A DNA stretch of 64,000 nucleotides, taken from Agelas oroides. Taxonomy: Eukaryota; Porifera; Demospongiae; Agelasida; Agelasidae. The stretch lies in assembly GCA_949130485.1 (NCBI GenBank), contig OX422197.1:2851205-2915204 (forward strand). The letters run 5' to 3'. A program made the position numbers and the translations under genes. Under the pieces are notes generated by a model, which searched no databases, was not told where the DNA came from, and saw only the letters and a program-made list of their open reading frames with translations. Below are positions 1 through 36,621 of the stretch, in pieces. Numbering within the stretch: the stretch's first letter is position 1; each line of letters begins with the position of its first letter.

Positions 1-971
1 GCCTGGGACAAGGCTTCACTGCCTCTAGTCGTAAATGAACAGTACACAAATACGGAGGGGGAAGGCCTGGGACAAGCCTTCACTGCCTCTAGTCGTAAAT
101 GAACAGTACACAAATACGGAGGGGGAAGGCCTGGGACAAGCCTTCACTGCCTCTAGTCGTAAATGAACAGTACACAAATACAGAGGGGGAAGGCCTGGGA
201 CAAGCCTTCACTGCCTCTAGTCGTAAATGAACAGTACACAAATACGGAGGGGGAAGGCCTGGGACAAGGCTTCACTGCCTCTAGTCGTAAATGAACAGTA
301 CACAAATACGGAGGGGGAAGGCCTGGGACAAGCCTTCACTGCCTCTAGTCGTAAATGAACAGTACACAAATACGGAGGGGGAAGGCCTGGGACAAGCCTT
401 CACTGCCTCTAGTCGTAAATGAACAGTACACAAATACGGAGGGGGAAGGCCTGGGACAAGCCTTCACTGCCTCTAGTCGTAAATGAACAGTACACAAATA
501 CGGAGGGGGAAGGCCTGGGACAAGCCTTCACTGCCTCTAGTCGTAAATGAACAGTACACAAATACAGAGGGGGAAGGCCTGGGACAAGGCTTCACTGCCT
601 CTAGTCGTAAATGAACAGTACACAAATACGGAGGGGGAAGGCCTGGGACAAGGCTTCACTGCCTCTAGTCGTAAATGAACAGTACACAAATACGGAGGGG
701 GAAGGCCTGGGACAAGCCTTCACTGCCTCTAGTCGTAAATGAACAGTACACAAATACGGAGGGGGAAGGCCTGGGACAAGCCTTCACTGCCTCTAGTCGT
801 AAATGAACAGTACACAAATACGGAGGGGGAAGGCCTGGGACAAGCCTTCACTGCCTCTAGTCGTAAATGAACAGTACACAAATACGGAGGGGGAAGGCCT
901 GGGACAAGCCTTCACTGCCTCTAGTCGTAAATGAACAGTACACAAATACAGAGGGGGAAGGCCTGGGACAA
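1..971. repeat. 64-bp minisatellite, 15 full copies
   Basis: A 64-bp unit beginning GCCTGGGACAAG and ending GGAGGGGGAAG repeats head to tail at exact 64-bp spacing, with a partial sixteenth copy at 961-971. Copies differ at only a few sites (AAGGC or AAGCC near the start; ACGG or ACAG near the end). The array continues off the left edge. It lacks the direct-repeat/variable-spacer structure of CRISPR. Confidence 0.97.
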
Positions 972-2094
972 CTGATCAGGTGCCATGAGATCATGGGTGG
1001 TACCTAATGAGAAACCTTGAGGCTCTTTAGTTTATTGGAATGTCAATGTCCGGAGGCCAGAGTGTCCGTCCGCAAGGCAGCATCAATACACTCTTTAGGA
1101 TACCAGAAATGGGTTGGCTTGAAACATGAATGTTTATGGTGGGGCACAGCCCTATGTTTAAGCCTGCTGTCATGCATGTGACCATGGAGATCTCCCAGGC
1201 CTTGGTTCTTCTTACGAGCATAATACAGTTGTACTGGGAAGGTGATCAAAGGCTGCAGACAGTATAGGGGTGGGAATGAGGTTACTACAGCCCTCTGAGG
1301 GTATAAAAACAAAGTTATCAATCAAAGCCTGGAAGTACCATAACTGGACAGCAATAGCATCAAAATCAAGTGGGGCTATTCTGACAACTCTGGGAAAATT
1401 TCGATGTTGGGGGATGTGAAAACTGCTGACCTTCATCCATTTTTCCACTGGCTAACTCCACTGTACAACTCACTTGATTGTCAAAATATCCTCACCATAA
1501 TTTTGGAATAACTTCACCTTCCCAGAGATCAACTCACCTGGTGAAGGAATCTTGTTCCTGTCACTGTGACTGGAATTCTTACTGTTGACTGGATGCACTG
1601 CACTACTTCTCTTTGAATGCCTACATCCCATTTCCTAATGAGATGTTATATGTTCTATCATTACAAAGCCTGGAAAGTAAGACCATAGATCACGTTACGT
1701 AGTCTATGGTGAGACCCTCCCACCAGACTGACCAGTCCAGACAGATGATGCACGCCAATACATGAATAAACAAGCAGCCATGCACGAACATACAATGATA
1801 GGCTCAACTATGCATAACCATGCATTCAAATCGTTGAATCCGGTCTCTCCTGGCCTAGACCTTACCGTAGGCTTACGTGGTCATGTCTTCTGTTTTTTCA
1901 GTTCCGCGATCCGTTGCCCAGAAGTAGCACGTGAGCTACTGAGTGCGTAATTACGTCATCAAAAAATGGCAGTTTGCGGATGGTGGAGGATCGGGATTAG
2001 GGCTCACTCCCTGCAAAATACAGCTACTGCTGTACCTATTTGTAGTCTGGAAAGAATGAACAGATATGTAGGAACGGACTGTTTTCTTGGTAGG
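972..2094. other. Intergenic stretch left of mS40
   Basis: Only short open frames without splice context or recognisable protein similarity occur here. The last part is presumably promoter and 5' UTR of the mS40 gene. An in-frame upstream ATG at 1966 could extend that protein by 43 residues. Confidence 0.5.
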
Positions 2095-4611
2095 ATGGGT
2101 TTGAGGTCCATTTTTACTGCAGTTTCCAGACTGTACCAACCACGTGACCACTCCCGCAGTGGTCAGGGCGGCGGTGGTCAGCGATACAAACCTCGCAATG
2201 TTCAGCGATATCAGCAGAACTGGCAGGATAAGGTGAAGCAGTTGGGGCTTAGTGTGCCTGTGGATCAAGCAGATCGTGAGTCAAAGTTACAGGAGTGCTT
2301 GATAGATACAAAACAGTCTCATTCTCTGTGACTATTTTTCTGCATATGGAAGGATAAAAATGTTTTGGTCAATGTCCTATTTCGTTTTTGTTTCATGTAA
2401 GCTCCACAGTGTTGACACTTCAATTGCTTCATTGGAGTAGTCATGTAGTGCAATGTGAACAGGCAGTGTACGGTTCAGAGCTTGTCAACTGGCTGTATGC
2501 ACTATGCAGTGGCTGAAAGTAACAATAATTACATAGCTACAGCATAGTGCAAACACAGTAACTTTGTACAGACAGTTGGCTAGCAGCCCCTCCCCCTCCC
2601 CCATCATGTTCCACATTCTGTTGCTTTCAGGGAAGTTGATCTGGGAAGGTTACAAAAGGAAACACAAAGGAGCCATCCCTCCAGCTGTAAGGCGCACTGA
2701 CTTTATTGAGTTTGTAATACTTTATCAGTACTAATTTTCATGGCATGCAGTGTGCATGCATGAACACAGATGCATTTGTGTGTTTGAAACAGGTGGGCAT
2801 AAACCTTTTTCTGTGTGTTGTTTTTTTTTTCCTTGTGAGGGCATTATCATGGTTATTTGCACTTAATCGTATGTTGTATTTCATTTGCCTTTGGTCCAGG
2901 TACTGAATTATATACTTGTATAGTGAAACTCGTCCATAATGGTTGCCATGGGACCAGTATTTTTGGGGGCTATTTTGGACAGGTGGTTGCTTTATCTACG
3001 TCATTTTGGTATAACTGGGCACTAGTAGTAGTGGCCATAATAAAGAGGTGGCTGCTTTTAACAGTGACCACTAGGGACAGGTTTCACTGTACTTGTGAAA
3101 ATACTTGCCAATCGACTTGTGCAGCAAGATGTATATAATTTTGATTTGAAGACCTTTCCCTACTTTCAGTTTTTCATTGCTTGCAATATCATACGGAAAC
3201 TTGGAGGAGGGAAAGCTTGAGACCAAGGCAGCTGTTACTCTTGCTTCTGTGATAATCTTGCTTCTTTTTGCTTCTCTACACAGAAGACAAGACTAAAGTG
3301 CAAGGTTTGTGCCATATCTATGACATCATACTTATAACCCAAGATGCAAGGTGCAGAATTCAGGTTGTAAAGATTTCACGAACAATTACTAGGCATACAA
3401 TCTGAACACTATTTGTTAGAGCCATGGTGCACCTCCTCATTCTCAAGCCTGCAAACATGGTGCTATAGATTGGCATACCCTTGCTCATGCTGCAACACTC
3501 TTCGATAACAAAAGACCTGGTCCAGGAGTTTGTTTTACTTGCCATAGCATTTCCCTTTTAGAGAGAGGCATTTTCTTCATTGAGCTGTGGGTTTCTCTGT
3601 CGCATTTGATTATTTTCTTTTATGCTCTTCTTTTTCTGTGCTTTTCCATTTCTCTACTTCTTGTGAACAGTGACGACTTTTGGTTGAGTTTCACCGTAGA
3701 AAGTACCATACGGTGGCTCAAGTTGGACTCAGTGTAGATCTGTTAAGCAAAGGCTGATCAAGTTTCATGTAGCTTGTGGGCAATGACCTTAACATACAGT
3801 GCAACTGTTAGTTGGTCATTTACAAGTATTTTTGCTTGTACATGTAATGGTTTACATGATCTACTTGCTTCCATTTGTAGCGAGGTCCAACTAAAGTGTC
3901 CAACCCATGTCCCATTTGTAAAAATGACATTGAGATACAATATACGGTGAGTCAGTGCTAGATGTCAGGGAACATTGGGGTTATCAGTATTAACCTGTCC
4001 CTACGTACATGGTAACCCTGAACTTTGTACGTCTTTTCATGAACAACTCATATTAATTTTGTTATGTTAGCCCACTAGGTAGTATCCTCTGATTCCTCTA
4101 TCCTGATCCTTTATAATTCTTTTTACATATTATGATGCCATGGTTTCAATCACCTAGGACACAAACTTACTTGAGCAGTTCATTTGCCCTCATACTGGCC
4201 AGATTTTGGAAGCTACGAAAACAGGTAGAGAGAGAGGTCCATCATTGTAATAGTGTACTGTGTTGTATTTGTTTCCACGTTTCTGTATTTGGCCTGAAGG
4301 TCAACATAGACCAGTCAAAATGTTGCCATTCAGTCAGCCATGTGCAGTCTCTATGGAACCTACCATGAGATAGAAAGGTGTTTGGTATCTAACTCTCTGC
4401 AGGTCTATGCAGACTGCAGCAGAAGAAATTAGTTGCTGCTATTAAGAAGGCACAGGACCATGGTAAGCACAGTGACATTTCATTAGGTCTTGGTATTATT
4501 CTTGAGTCCCCTTCCTCTGCAACATTAGGATGGCTGGTGTTTGACATTCCCCGAAAATTCTCAGAAGAGGGCATCAGAGTACCACCATGGAACAAAATTG
4601 ATGTGTTGTGA
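2095..4611 (+). CDS. MRPS18B: Mitochondrial ribosomal protein mS40 (MRPS18B), complete, 7 exons
   Basis: Small-subunit mitoribosome protein of the bS18 family, acting in the mitochondrial matrix. Coding exons are 2095-2275, 2631-2686, 3284-3304, 3881-3946, 4158-4224, 4403-4462 and 4529-4611. All introns are GT-AG, phases agree throughout, and the model encodes 177 residues. The N-terminus MGLRSIFTAVSRLYQ is basic and amphipathic, as expected for a mitochondrial presequence. Exon 2 gives LIWEGYKRKHKGAIPP, matching the mS40-specific block before the S18 core. Exons 4-6 give NPCPIC (zinc-type cysteines), LLEQFICPHTG, GLC and IKKAQDHG, which are S18 signatures of the B paralogue rather than A or C. 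The start at 2095 is preferred over the in-frame ATG at 1966 because of the presequence. The gene is tail to tail with the ankyrin gene, 248 bp apart. Confidence 0.9.
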
Positions 4612-4859
4612 TTAATTTGGTTAACAGTCATTATATACCAGTATTGATAACTTTACCCACATTAATATCAGTGGGTTTATTTAATTGCAAGAGATATAAT
4701 CATTGCAGATTAAATCCACTAGTAAATTTGTAGATAAGGGCAACTGGGAACAATTTAAAGCTATAAGTATAGATGGTATCCTTTTGAGAGGTTCTACTTG
4801 ATTATGTGCAGCTTTCATTTATAAATGAGGTGTCATTAGGACTCGTGCTTCTATTAGTA

Positions 4860-31010
<26,151 letters not shown>

Positions 31011-31077
31011 CTGCGGGATCGGAGGAATCATATGCTAAGTTTCAAATTAAGCAATTCCTTTCTATGCTGATTATACA

Positions 31078-31110
31078 GGGAGATGTGGTTCATTGATTGT
31101 TCATGGATCG
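31078..31110. repeat. Dispersed repeat GGGAGATGTGGTTCATTGAT
   Basis: The word GGGAGATGTGGTTCRTTGATTGTTCATG occurs here, at 46599 and 19088, in looser form at 19218 and 24582, and in reverse at 43262 and 63318. The two reverse copies are also followed by a shared AAGTCACCCACTGC. It is a dispersed element, perhaps the end of a SINE or LINE. Confidence 0.65.
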
Positions 31111-31415
31111 ACATCTACTACAAGAAGCAAAGCCACAAGTAGCACCAGTACCCATTGTCTCTGTCTCATGCTCAGACCACACTCTCTGACAAGAAAAATA
31201 GTTCGACACACTCAGTCAAATTTCTTGGGCTAGTGTGCATTCAGGTTTTGTCATGAGGCAACTGTAATATTCTCTTACAAAATGCTATGATACCTCGGGA
31301 TGCAAAGTTTTGCTTTTGTAAGCTAAGTGCTATGTAATAATTAACAATCTTGGAATCTGATTGGCCCTTTACCACATTCTGAAACAAATTCTGACTTGAC
31401 CTGGGGTTCTTAGGC

Positions 31416-31695
31416 TAGTCTCGTGCCCAGACCCTCCCCGCATGTGCGAGAAAGAGGGTCTGGTGTTCTGAGCAACTTTTCTTGTCACAGCTCCCCAATC
31501 TGAGAGCTCAAATCAGATTGCAGAAACGCGTAATTATATGCGATGACGTAGCAATCGAGCACGAGATCTAGTATGCATGCAGTGCACGGGGAATGCAATA
31601 ATTACGCCGTTCGACCCTGCCCCATGTGACAAGAAAAGTCGTTCAGAACACCAGACCCTCTTTCCGCTTTTCGGAAGGGTCTGGGCATGAGACTA
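31416..31695. mobile_element. 280-bp TAGTCTCG-family element, perfect 9-bp duplication
   Basis: Ends TAGTCTCGTGCCCAGACCCT and AGGGTCTGGGCATGAGACTA, with further inverted homology (GTTCTGAGCAACTTTTCTTG against CAAGAAAAGTCGTTCAGAAC). Duplicates TTCTTAGGC lie at 31407-31415 and 31696-31704. No open frame of note. It lies between the SEFIR receptor gene and the ankyrin gene. Confidence 0.93.
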
Positions 31696-31903
31696 TTCTT
31701 AGGCATGCATGGTCTGGGCACCAGACTATTAGTGCCCCAACATGTCTCAATAAATAACCAGTTGCTATGGCAATGGCTACCAAAGCTGATCATAATGTAA
31801 GATAAGTACACACATACTATGATAAAGAAGTGAGGTGGAAGCCAGTAAAGATAAAACACATACACAAAAGGTTCATAATGCCACAGCACAGACAGTTTGG
31901 ATA

Positions 31904-33811
31904 CTAGGGTACTACATTGGTATTGGACGAAGATGGTTCTTCAAAATGAGGTACCTGTGCTACAAATCTGGCAATGTTCTCAATTTCATCCACTAAAAAT
32001 GATTGAGTTCCGGCAAGATAGTTGCTGGGAATAAACTTTTTATCACTCTGCTTCAGAAGTACGATTCCCAAAAAGGTAGACAAATCTTTTGACTGGCTTA
32101 AACTACCTCCAATAATGGCTTTCAGGGAGTGCACTACTGCTCTTGATGTGTACGCTGTTTCTGGGTTTCTGTTCCACTCTTCATACAATGCTTTATTGCA
32201 GACACAAAGCACAGCATCAGCTTTCTTCATCTGGTCTTCCATCCAAAGGGGAAGATTTCCTCGCTGTAAATCTCTTGGAGTTATGGCGCTGATAGAACGC
32301 TTTCGAAGTTCAAAAACAAGAAGCTGTAAAATAACTCCTTCGTCATATTCACTTGAATCCAGAGAGTAAACCACAAGAACAGTGTGACTGTGACTGGTAA
32401 TGTTCGGAGCTGGAGGATAACGAGTGATATTACGGGCAGTATGATAACCGTTACGAGAAATGGTGTAAGGACTACGAGGGGGAGCTTCAACTTCTACTGT
32501 CTGTGGTGCATGGCCATAAATATCAATTTGCGTATGCTGAGGTAGGATTAGACTATTATAGCTGCTTGACCTGGTGACACCTCTCTTTGCATAGATTAAA
32601 TAACATCTCCTTGCAATTACAATGCCAATTGCGATGATGATTGCCAGTATTAATACCCCAGCTATGCTGCTGGCGATGGCTATCGGTTTCGTGATGTTAT
32701 TTCCTGAGAGTGGAGTTATAGACAGTGGTGTTGCAGCTGGTGAAGCAGTTGCTGTACTGATAATGATGTTGGAGACAGTCATGGTAGTCGAGGGTATGGT
32801 AGTTGAGGGTATGGTAGTTGAGGGTATGGTAGTTGAGGGTATGGGTATAGGGGAACTTGACGGTTCTGGCACCACTTTAACCCAACTGGAAGGAAAACTG
32901 CAACCATGACTACCCCCAGCGGAACAAGGAACATAAGTAATGACATTAGCTTGGTATGTTAGGGATGCATTCAAGTGATGTATACTCACACTCAGAGTGT
33001 TGTTTGTCTTGATGCTAAAAACACGAAGTTCCTGATTTACGTCTTGAACTTGAACATAGTAAACAGAAGGGTCTGGGTATGGTGATGTCACCTGTGGTGG
33101 ATCCCACGACACTCGAATACTTATTTCTTCACTGTTGTTTTCTCCCAGACCATGGGCAGACTTATAGGCCAGCACATTCCTGGGAGGGTCGTACTCTGGT
33201 GGCTTGCAGTGAATAGGGTCATAAGGCAAATCATGACAGCTCCTAGGAAAATCAATTTTTTTTGTCTTGGTATTGTCGTCTTGATTGAGCGTAGGAAGCA
33301 TCGTCACTTTAGCTAGCAGGAAATAGTTGTCACCTGGTTTGTACTGGAAATAACTATTGTACGTGAACGTGTAGTTCTTCTGAGAGGCATTTAAACAGAC
33401 GCAACCAAGATTGAAGTGGTCTGGGTCATCACTATCACGAATCTGTTGCTTCAACCACACTCTGAATCCCTGCACTAAGTTGGTATCCACATCGTATATG
33501 CCCCACGAAACGTGCACGTTGAAGTACGTTGAGTCGTAAGTGGAAGCCGTAACGTTGACCCACTGAGCTTGCATGCCATAGCCACTGGTATTCTGCTGTC
33601 CTGGGCACTCGCCACACCTTGGTGGTGAGGAAAGGGGACGATTCCGACTCCTGACGAACGAGGTACACGGGTCGTATTGATGGTCTTGGTAGCAGGTTTT
33701 GCTGGTAAGGTTACACGTCCCTCCGTATTCGCTTTCGCAGGTAACATCGCCAGCTGTGACTGCAACCAGGTACAGCGAAAGTACGAGTACTACGAATTTC
33801 ACAACTCCCAT
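31904..33811 (-). CDS. Single-pass receptor with SEFIR (IL-17-receptor-type) cytoplasmic domain, intronless
   Basis: A 635-residue uninterrupted frame. A signal peptide (MGVVKFVVLVLSLYLVAVTAG) leads to a cysteine-rich segment (CESEYGGTCNL, CGECPGQQ) and an ectodomain with two fibronectin-III-like regions (e.g. ISIRVSWDPPQ) and many N-glycosylation sites. A stalk with four PSTTI/PSTTM repeats follows, then one membrane helix near residues 374-404 (AGVLILAIIIAIGIVIARR). The cytoplasmic part holds a SEFIR domain near 472-620 (HTVLVVYSLDSSEYDEG, MKKADAVLCVCNKALYEEW). SEFIR domains of IL-17 receptors pair with the adaptor Act1, so a surface cytokine-like receptor is inferred. The start 33811 is chosen over upstream in-frame codons because it begins the signal peptide and matches the start of the paralogue. 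No intron is visible, which is odd for this family. Ligand unknown. Confidence 0.87.
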   Translation of the reverse strand: MGVVKFVVLVLSLYLVAVTAGDVTCESEYGGTCNLTSKTCYQDHQYDPCTSFVRSRNRPLSSPPRCGECPGQQNTSGYGMQAQWVNVTASTYDSTYFNVHVSWGIYDVDTNLVQGFRVWLKQQIRDSDDPDHFNLGCVCLNASQKNYTFTYNSYFQYKPGDNYFLLAKVTMLPTLNQDDNTKTKKIDFPRSCHDLPYDPIHCKPPEYDPPRNVLAYKSAHGLGENNSEEISIRVSWDPPQVTSPYPDPSVYYVQVQDVNQELRVFSIKTNNTLSVSIHHLNASLTYQANVITYVPCSAGGSHGCSFPSSWVKVVPEPSSSPIPIPSTTIPSTTIPSTTIPSTTMTVSNIIISTATASPAATPLSITPLSGNNITKPIAIASSIAGVLILAIIIAIGIVIARRCYLIYAKRGVTRSSSYNSLILPQHTQIDIYGHAPQTVEVEAPPRSPYTISRNGYHTARNITRYPPAPNITSHSHTVLVVYSLDSSEYDEGVILQLLVFELRKRSISAITPRDLQRGNLPLWMEDQMKKADAVLCVCNKALYEEWNRNPETAYTSRAVVHSLKAIIGGSLSQSKDLSTFLGIVLLKQSDKKFIPSNYLAGTQSFLVDEIENIARFVAQVPHFEEPSSSNTNVVP

Positions 33812-34053
33812 GTTAGTTTGTGTTGCAGCAGTACAGTACAATTGTTGGGGCGGATGCGCAATCCCAGTAATAAACAGCCAGGTCAGATTATTAACCTCAC
33901 ATGCTCACGGGAAGGTTGTGGTTAATCGCATTCATGAACTTAATATGCTTAGATAAGGCCATCGGGGTATACCTACTATGCTATGCTGCACTGCTCCAAA
34001 AATCTACCTATTATGCTCAACAAATGCACCTATTACCGGTATACTCAAACTCC

Positions 34054-34365
34054 TTAGCTCTCTGCACCACACTCACTCTTTCGGCGGTCGAACAAGTTTG
34101 CTGCTTTTCTAGCACTAGTGCGTGGTGGTGCATTTACCATAACCTTCCACTTCCGCACTAATTCCAACTGTTTGGGGGCTCGAACTTTGCTTAGTAAGGA
34201 TGTTGGAGAAGAAGCGGTGACCTGTAAACTGCTGCCAGCCGCTCGACTCTCATCAACGGGGCTAGTCGTAGACATCCCAGTAGCGAGTCCAAATGAAAAA
34301 TAAAATTTAGTAATCAAAAAAGGTAGCAACACGAGCTTAAAAAGCAGCCTTAGAGTTACCAGCAC
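34054..34365 (-). CDS. Possible transposon-derived N-terminal fragment
   Basis: A frame of up to 103 residues; the first plausible ATG gives MSTTSPVDESRAAG. Its later part (LLSKVRAPKQLELVRKWKV, then NAPPRTSARKAANLF) resembles from memory the basic N-terminus of hAT-derived, CGGBP1-like proteins, but the zinc-finger part is absent. It could be a first exon or a remnant. Weak call. Confidence 0.25.
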   Translation of the reverse strand: MLVTLRLLFKLVLLPFLITKFYFSFGLATGMSTTSPVDESRAAGSSLQVTASSPTSLLSKVRAPKQLELVRKWKVMVNAPPRTSARKAANLFDRRKSECGAES

Positions 34366-34369
34366 TTTA

Positions 34370-36600
34370 CCCCCAAGATATGGCTATCCGAATTCAAATG
34401 GTACTGTACCCACTTTTTACAACAAAATTCAATGGAGAAGGGTGGCACCATGCAACATCTTTTTAACGATCAAGTACACACTACACCTCATCCAGTTTTT
34501 TATTTTCTGGGGATCTATGAGTCATGTGCAATGATATCCTAGCCTTTTCCTGGAGCCACAACAGCTCACAGTAGTGGTATCAGACTATCAGTGCATATTA
34601 TGGTAGACTTTTAAAGTTTGTTTCTTTCAACAGCTGGCCATGGGGATGACTGATGATGAAAATGACATTTGTTTCGCTACTGAGTCAAGAGTGTAGCCAC
34701 CAGTGAATACCCAACAGGAGTCACCAACATGCACAGTCTGCACTCTAGTGTCTGGAGTCTTCTAGGAAGGGCAGTACGGCTTGTCCACCTATTCCCTTCA
34801 ACCCAGACACTTGTCATTAACCACACCATTCTTGTTTGTACATCTCTTAATAGTCCATCTTCTTTGCAACTGCAAACACTCCCTTCTCTTCTTCATCATT
34901 CTGTGGGCCTACTTTATCTCCCAACAGCTACAGCTGTAGATTTCATTACTCTCTTTAGCTCTATTATATATGAACAGACTCGTTGCCACACACACAAGCA
35001 TATGCAGTTCATATGTGCAGTACACAGCCTCCACCACTCAGGTATCAGGAGTAGAATAGGTTGTTTCTGAGATCAGCTGAGGTGCTTTGGCAATCATAAA
35101 GTTTCAGCAACAAATGACTGTACTGGAGTGACACTCTCTTGCAATGTCCTGAGCTTTTAGCTGGTTACCACAGTAGTGTGACTGTTTTGACGGCAAATAC
35201 AACCCAAATTAATGAAATCTGCACCCCAAGAAACCCATTTCCCATGGTAAGGGTTGCATAAACCTTAGAAGTCCAGTGAAATTTGTAAAAAGCGGCTAAA
35301 ACACCAAAAAACAGGTATGATTTTTAAAAATTGATTGCTCTTACCAGCAGAACTGAAAAGCAGAATGAAAGTGCTTCAATTTGATATGCATTGTAAGGCT
35401 ATTGGCCGAAATTTCAACTGTGGATGCATTTCTGCAAGACACGTACAACGGTGCCGGATTCAATATGGCATATCCACTCCAAAAACGGCTACACAATTTT
35501 GCACTGTTATGAACATCATTTGGACTCGCTAATCACAGAATCACCACGTGGCCAAGTTTCCGCAAACTTTAATTAAATGACGTAAATTCCTGGAGAATCT
35601 GCCTATTATGCTCACATTATGCGCGATGCTTTTGCATACCTATTATGCTCATTTTAATGCCAGCATAATCTGTGCACCCCTAACCGGCAATCGGACCCAG
35701 GGTCAGCTGCCAGTATTCTGATCATTGCAACTACTAACCATCACAATTCTTTATAATTATGTACTATACACAATCATGCTGGTACATGTGTGCATGATAT
35801 GGAGATCCTCTCAAAATTAAGTTTCATGCCCAGACCCATTCAGAAAAAGCTTCTTGATTTTTCCAAACAGCTATAGGGTCTGGGACGAGATTAATCAAAA
35901 TTGGGGACCCCAGGTTCCCCATAGCCTCGTTATCAGGCCCTGTCCAGTGCTTGCAGTATGGAAGCCTGGGAACGGGGTTATAGTTCCCCACATTTCATGC
36001 ATTCTCAAGACGGATCTGGGAAATCAGGGTCCCCAATAATATGGCACCCTGAGGTCTCCAGAACTCTAGTGATACGTGGGTTCTCCAGAGATTTAGGGAC
36101 CCCTGAGTTTGGTGCTATATATACTCAATTGAAACATACAAGTATACCTATTATGTGACTAGCTAATACTTACAATGATACATTACTAGTAGCTATACAA
36201 CAATATTAGAAAAAACATTTTTGCATGCACAAATTATCCTGAGTAGGCACTGGGTGTGCTGGTGTAAATCTGTTATTTTCCACAGTTCAATATGTGGGTA
36301 ATGCAAACTACACACTGCATGCAGTGAAGTATGTGCTATTCACCCGCAAAAATTGGTTAGAGGTTGAAGGTGCAGAACCCAAGGTTCCATGTACACATTT
36401 TATTGCTCACAATCGCGCACATGCGCAAGTTGCAGGTACACATGCACACATAATTAACATTTGCAGCTTATGCCCACCACAAGGGTTGAAGTTTTCTTGT
36501 TGCATTTACACACATGCAATCATTTCTCCAGTGGCTAGTTGAGGACAATACATGCAAGTACTGCATGTGCATACAAACAAAAGGTATTAGTTTCAGCTTT
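34370..36600. other. Intergenic region between receptor paralogues
   Basis: No convincing exon seen. Several CCTATTATGCTCA-type segments (around 33970-34040, 35600-35660 and 36150) match the ends and interior of the hAT-like element at 55884-56363, so this spacer holds degraded copies of that family. One TAGYCTCG-like fold-back remnant lies near 35820-35970. Confidence 0.5.
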
Positions 36601-36621
36601 TAGTGTTCATGGTGATGACAG

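Noticed and set aside
1..971. CRISPR-like array
   Set aside because: The 64-bp units are contiguous with no unique spacers, and the genome is eukaryotic.
32022..32369. Plus-strand frames opposite the two receptor genes (also 32622-32909 and 36719-37006)
   Set aside because: Shadows of the minus-strand receptor coding sequence; the paralogue shows the same shadow.
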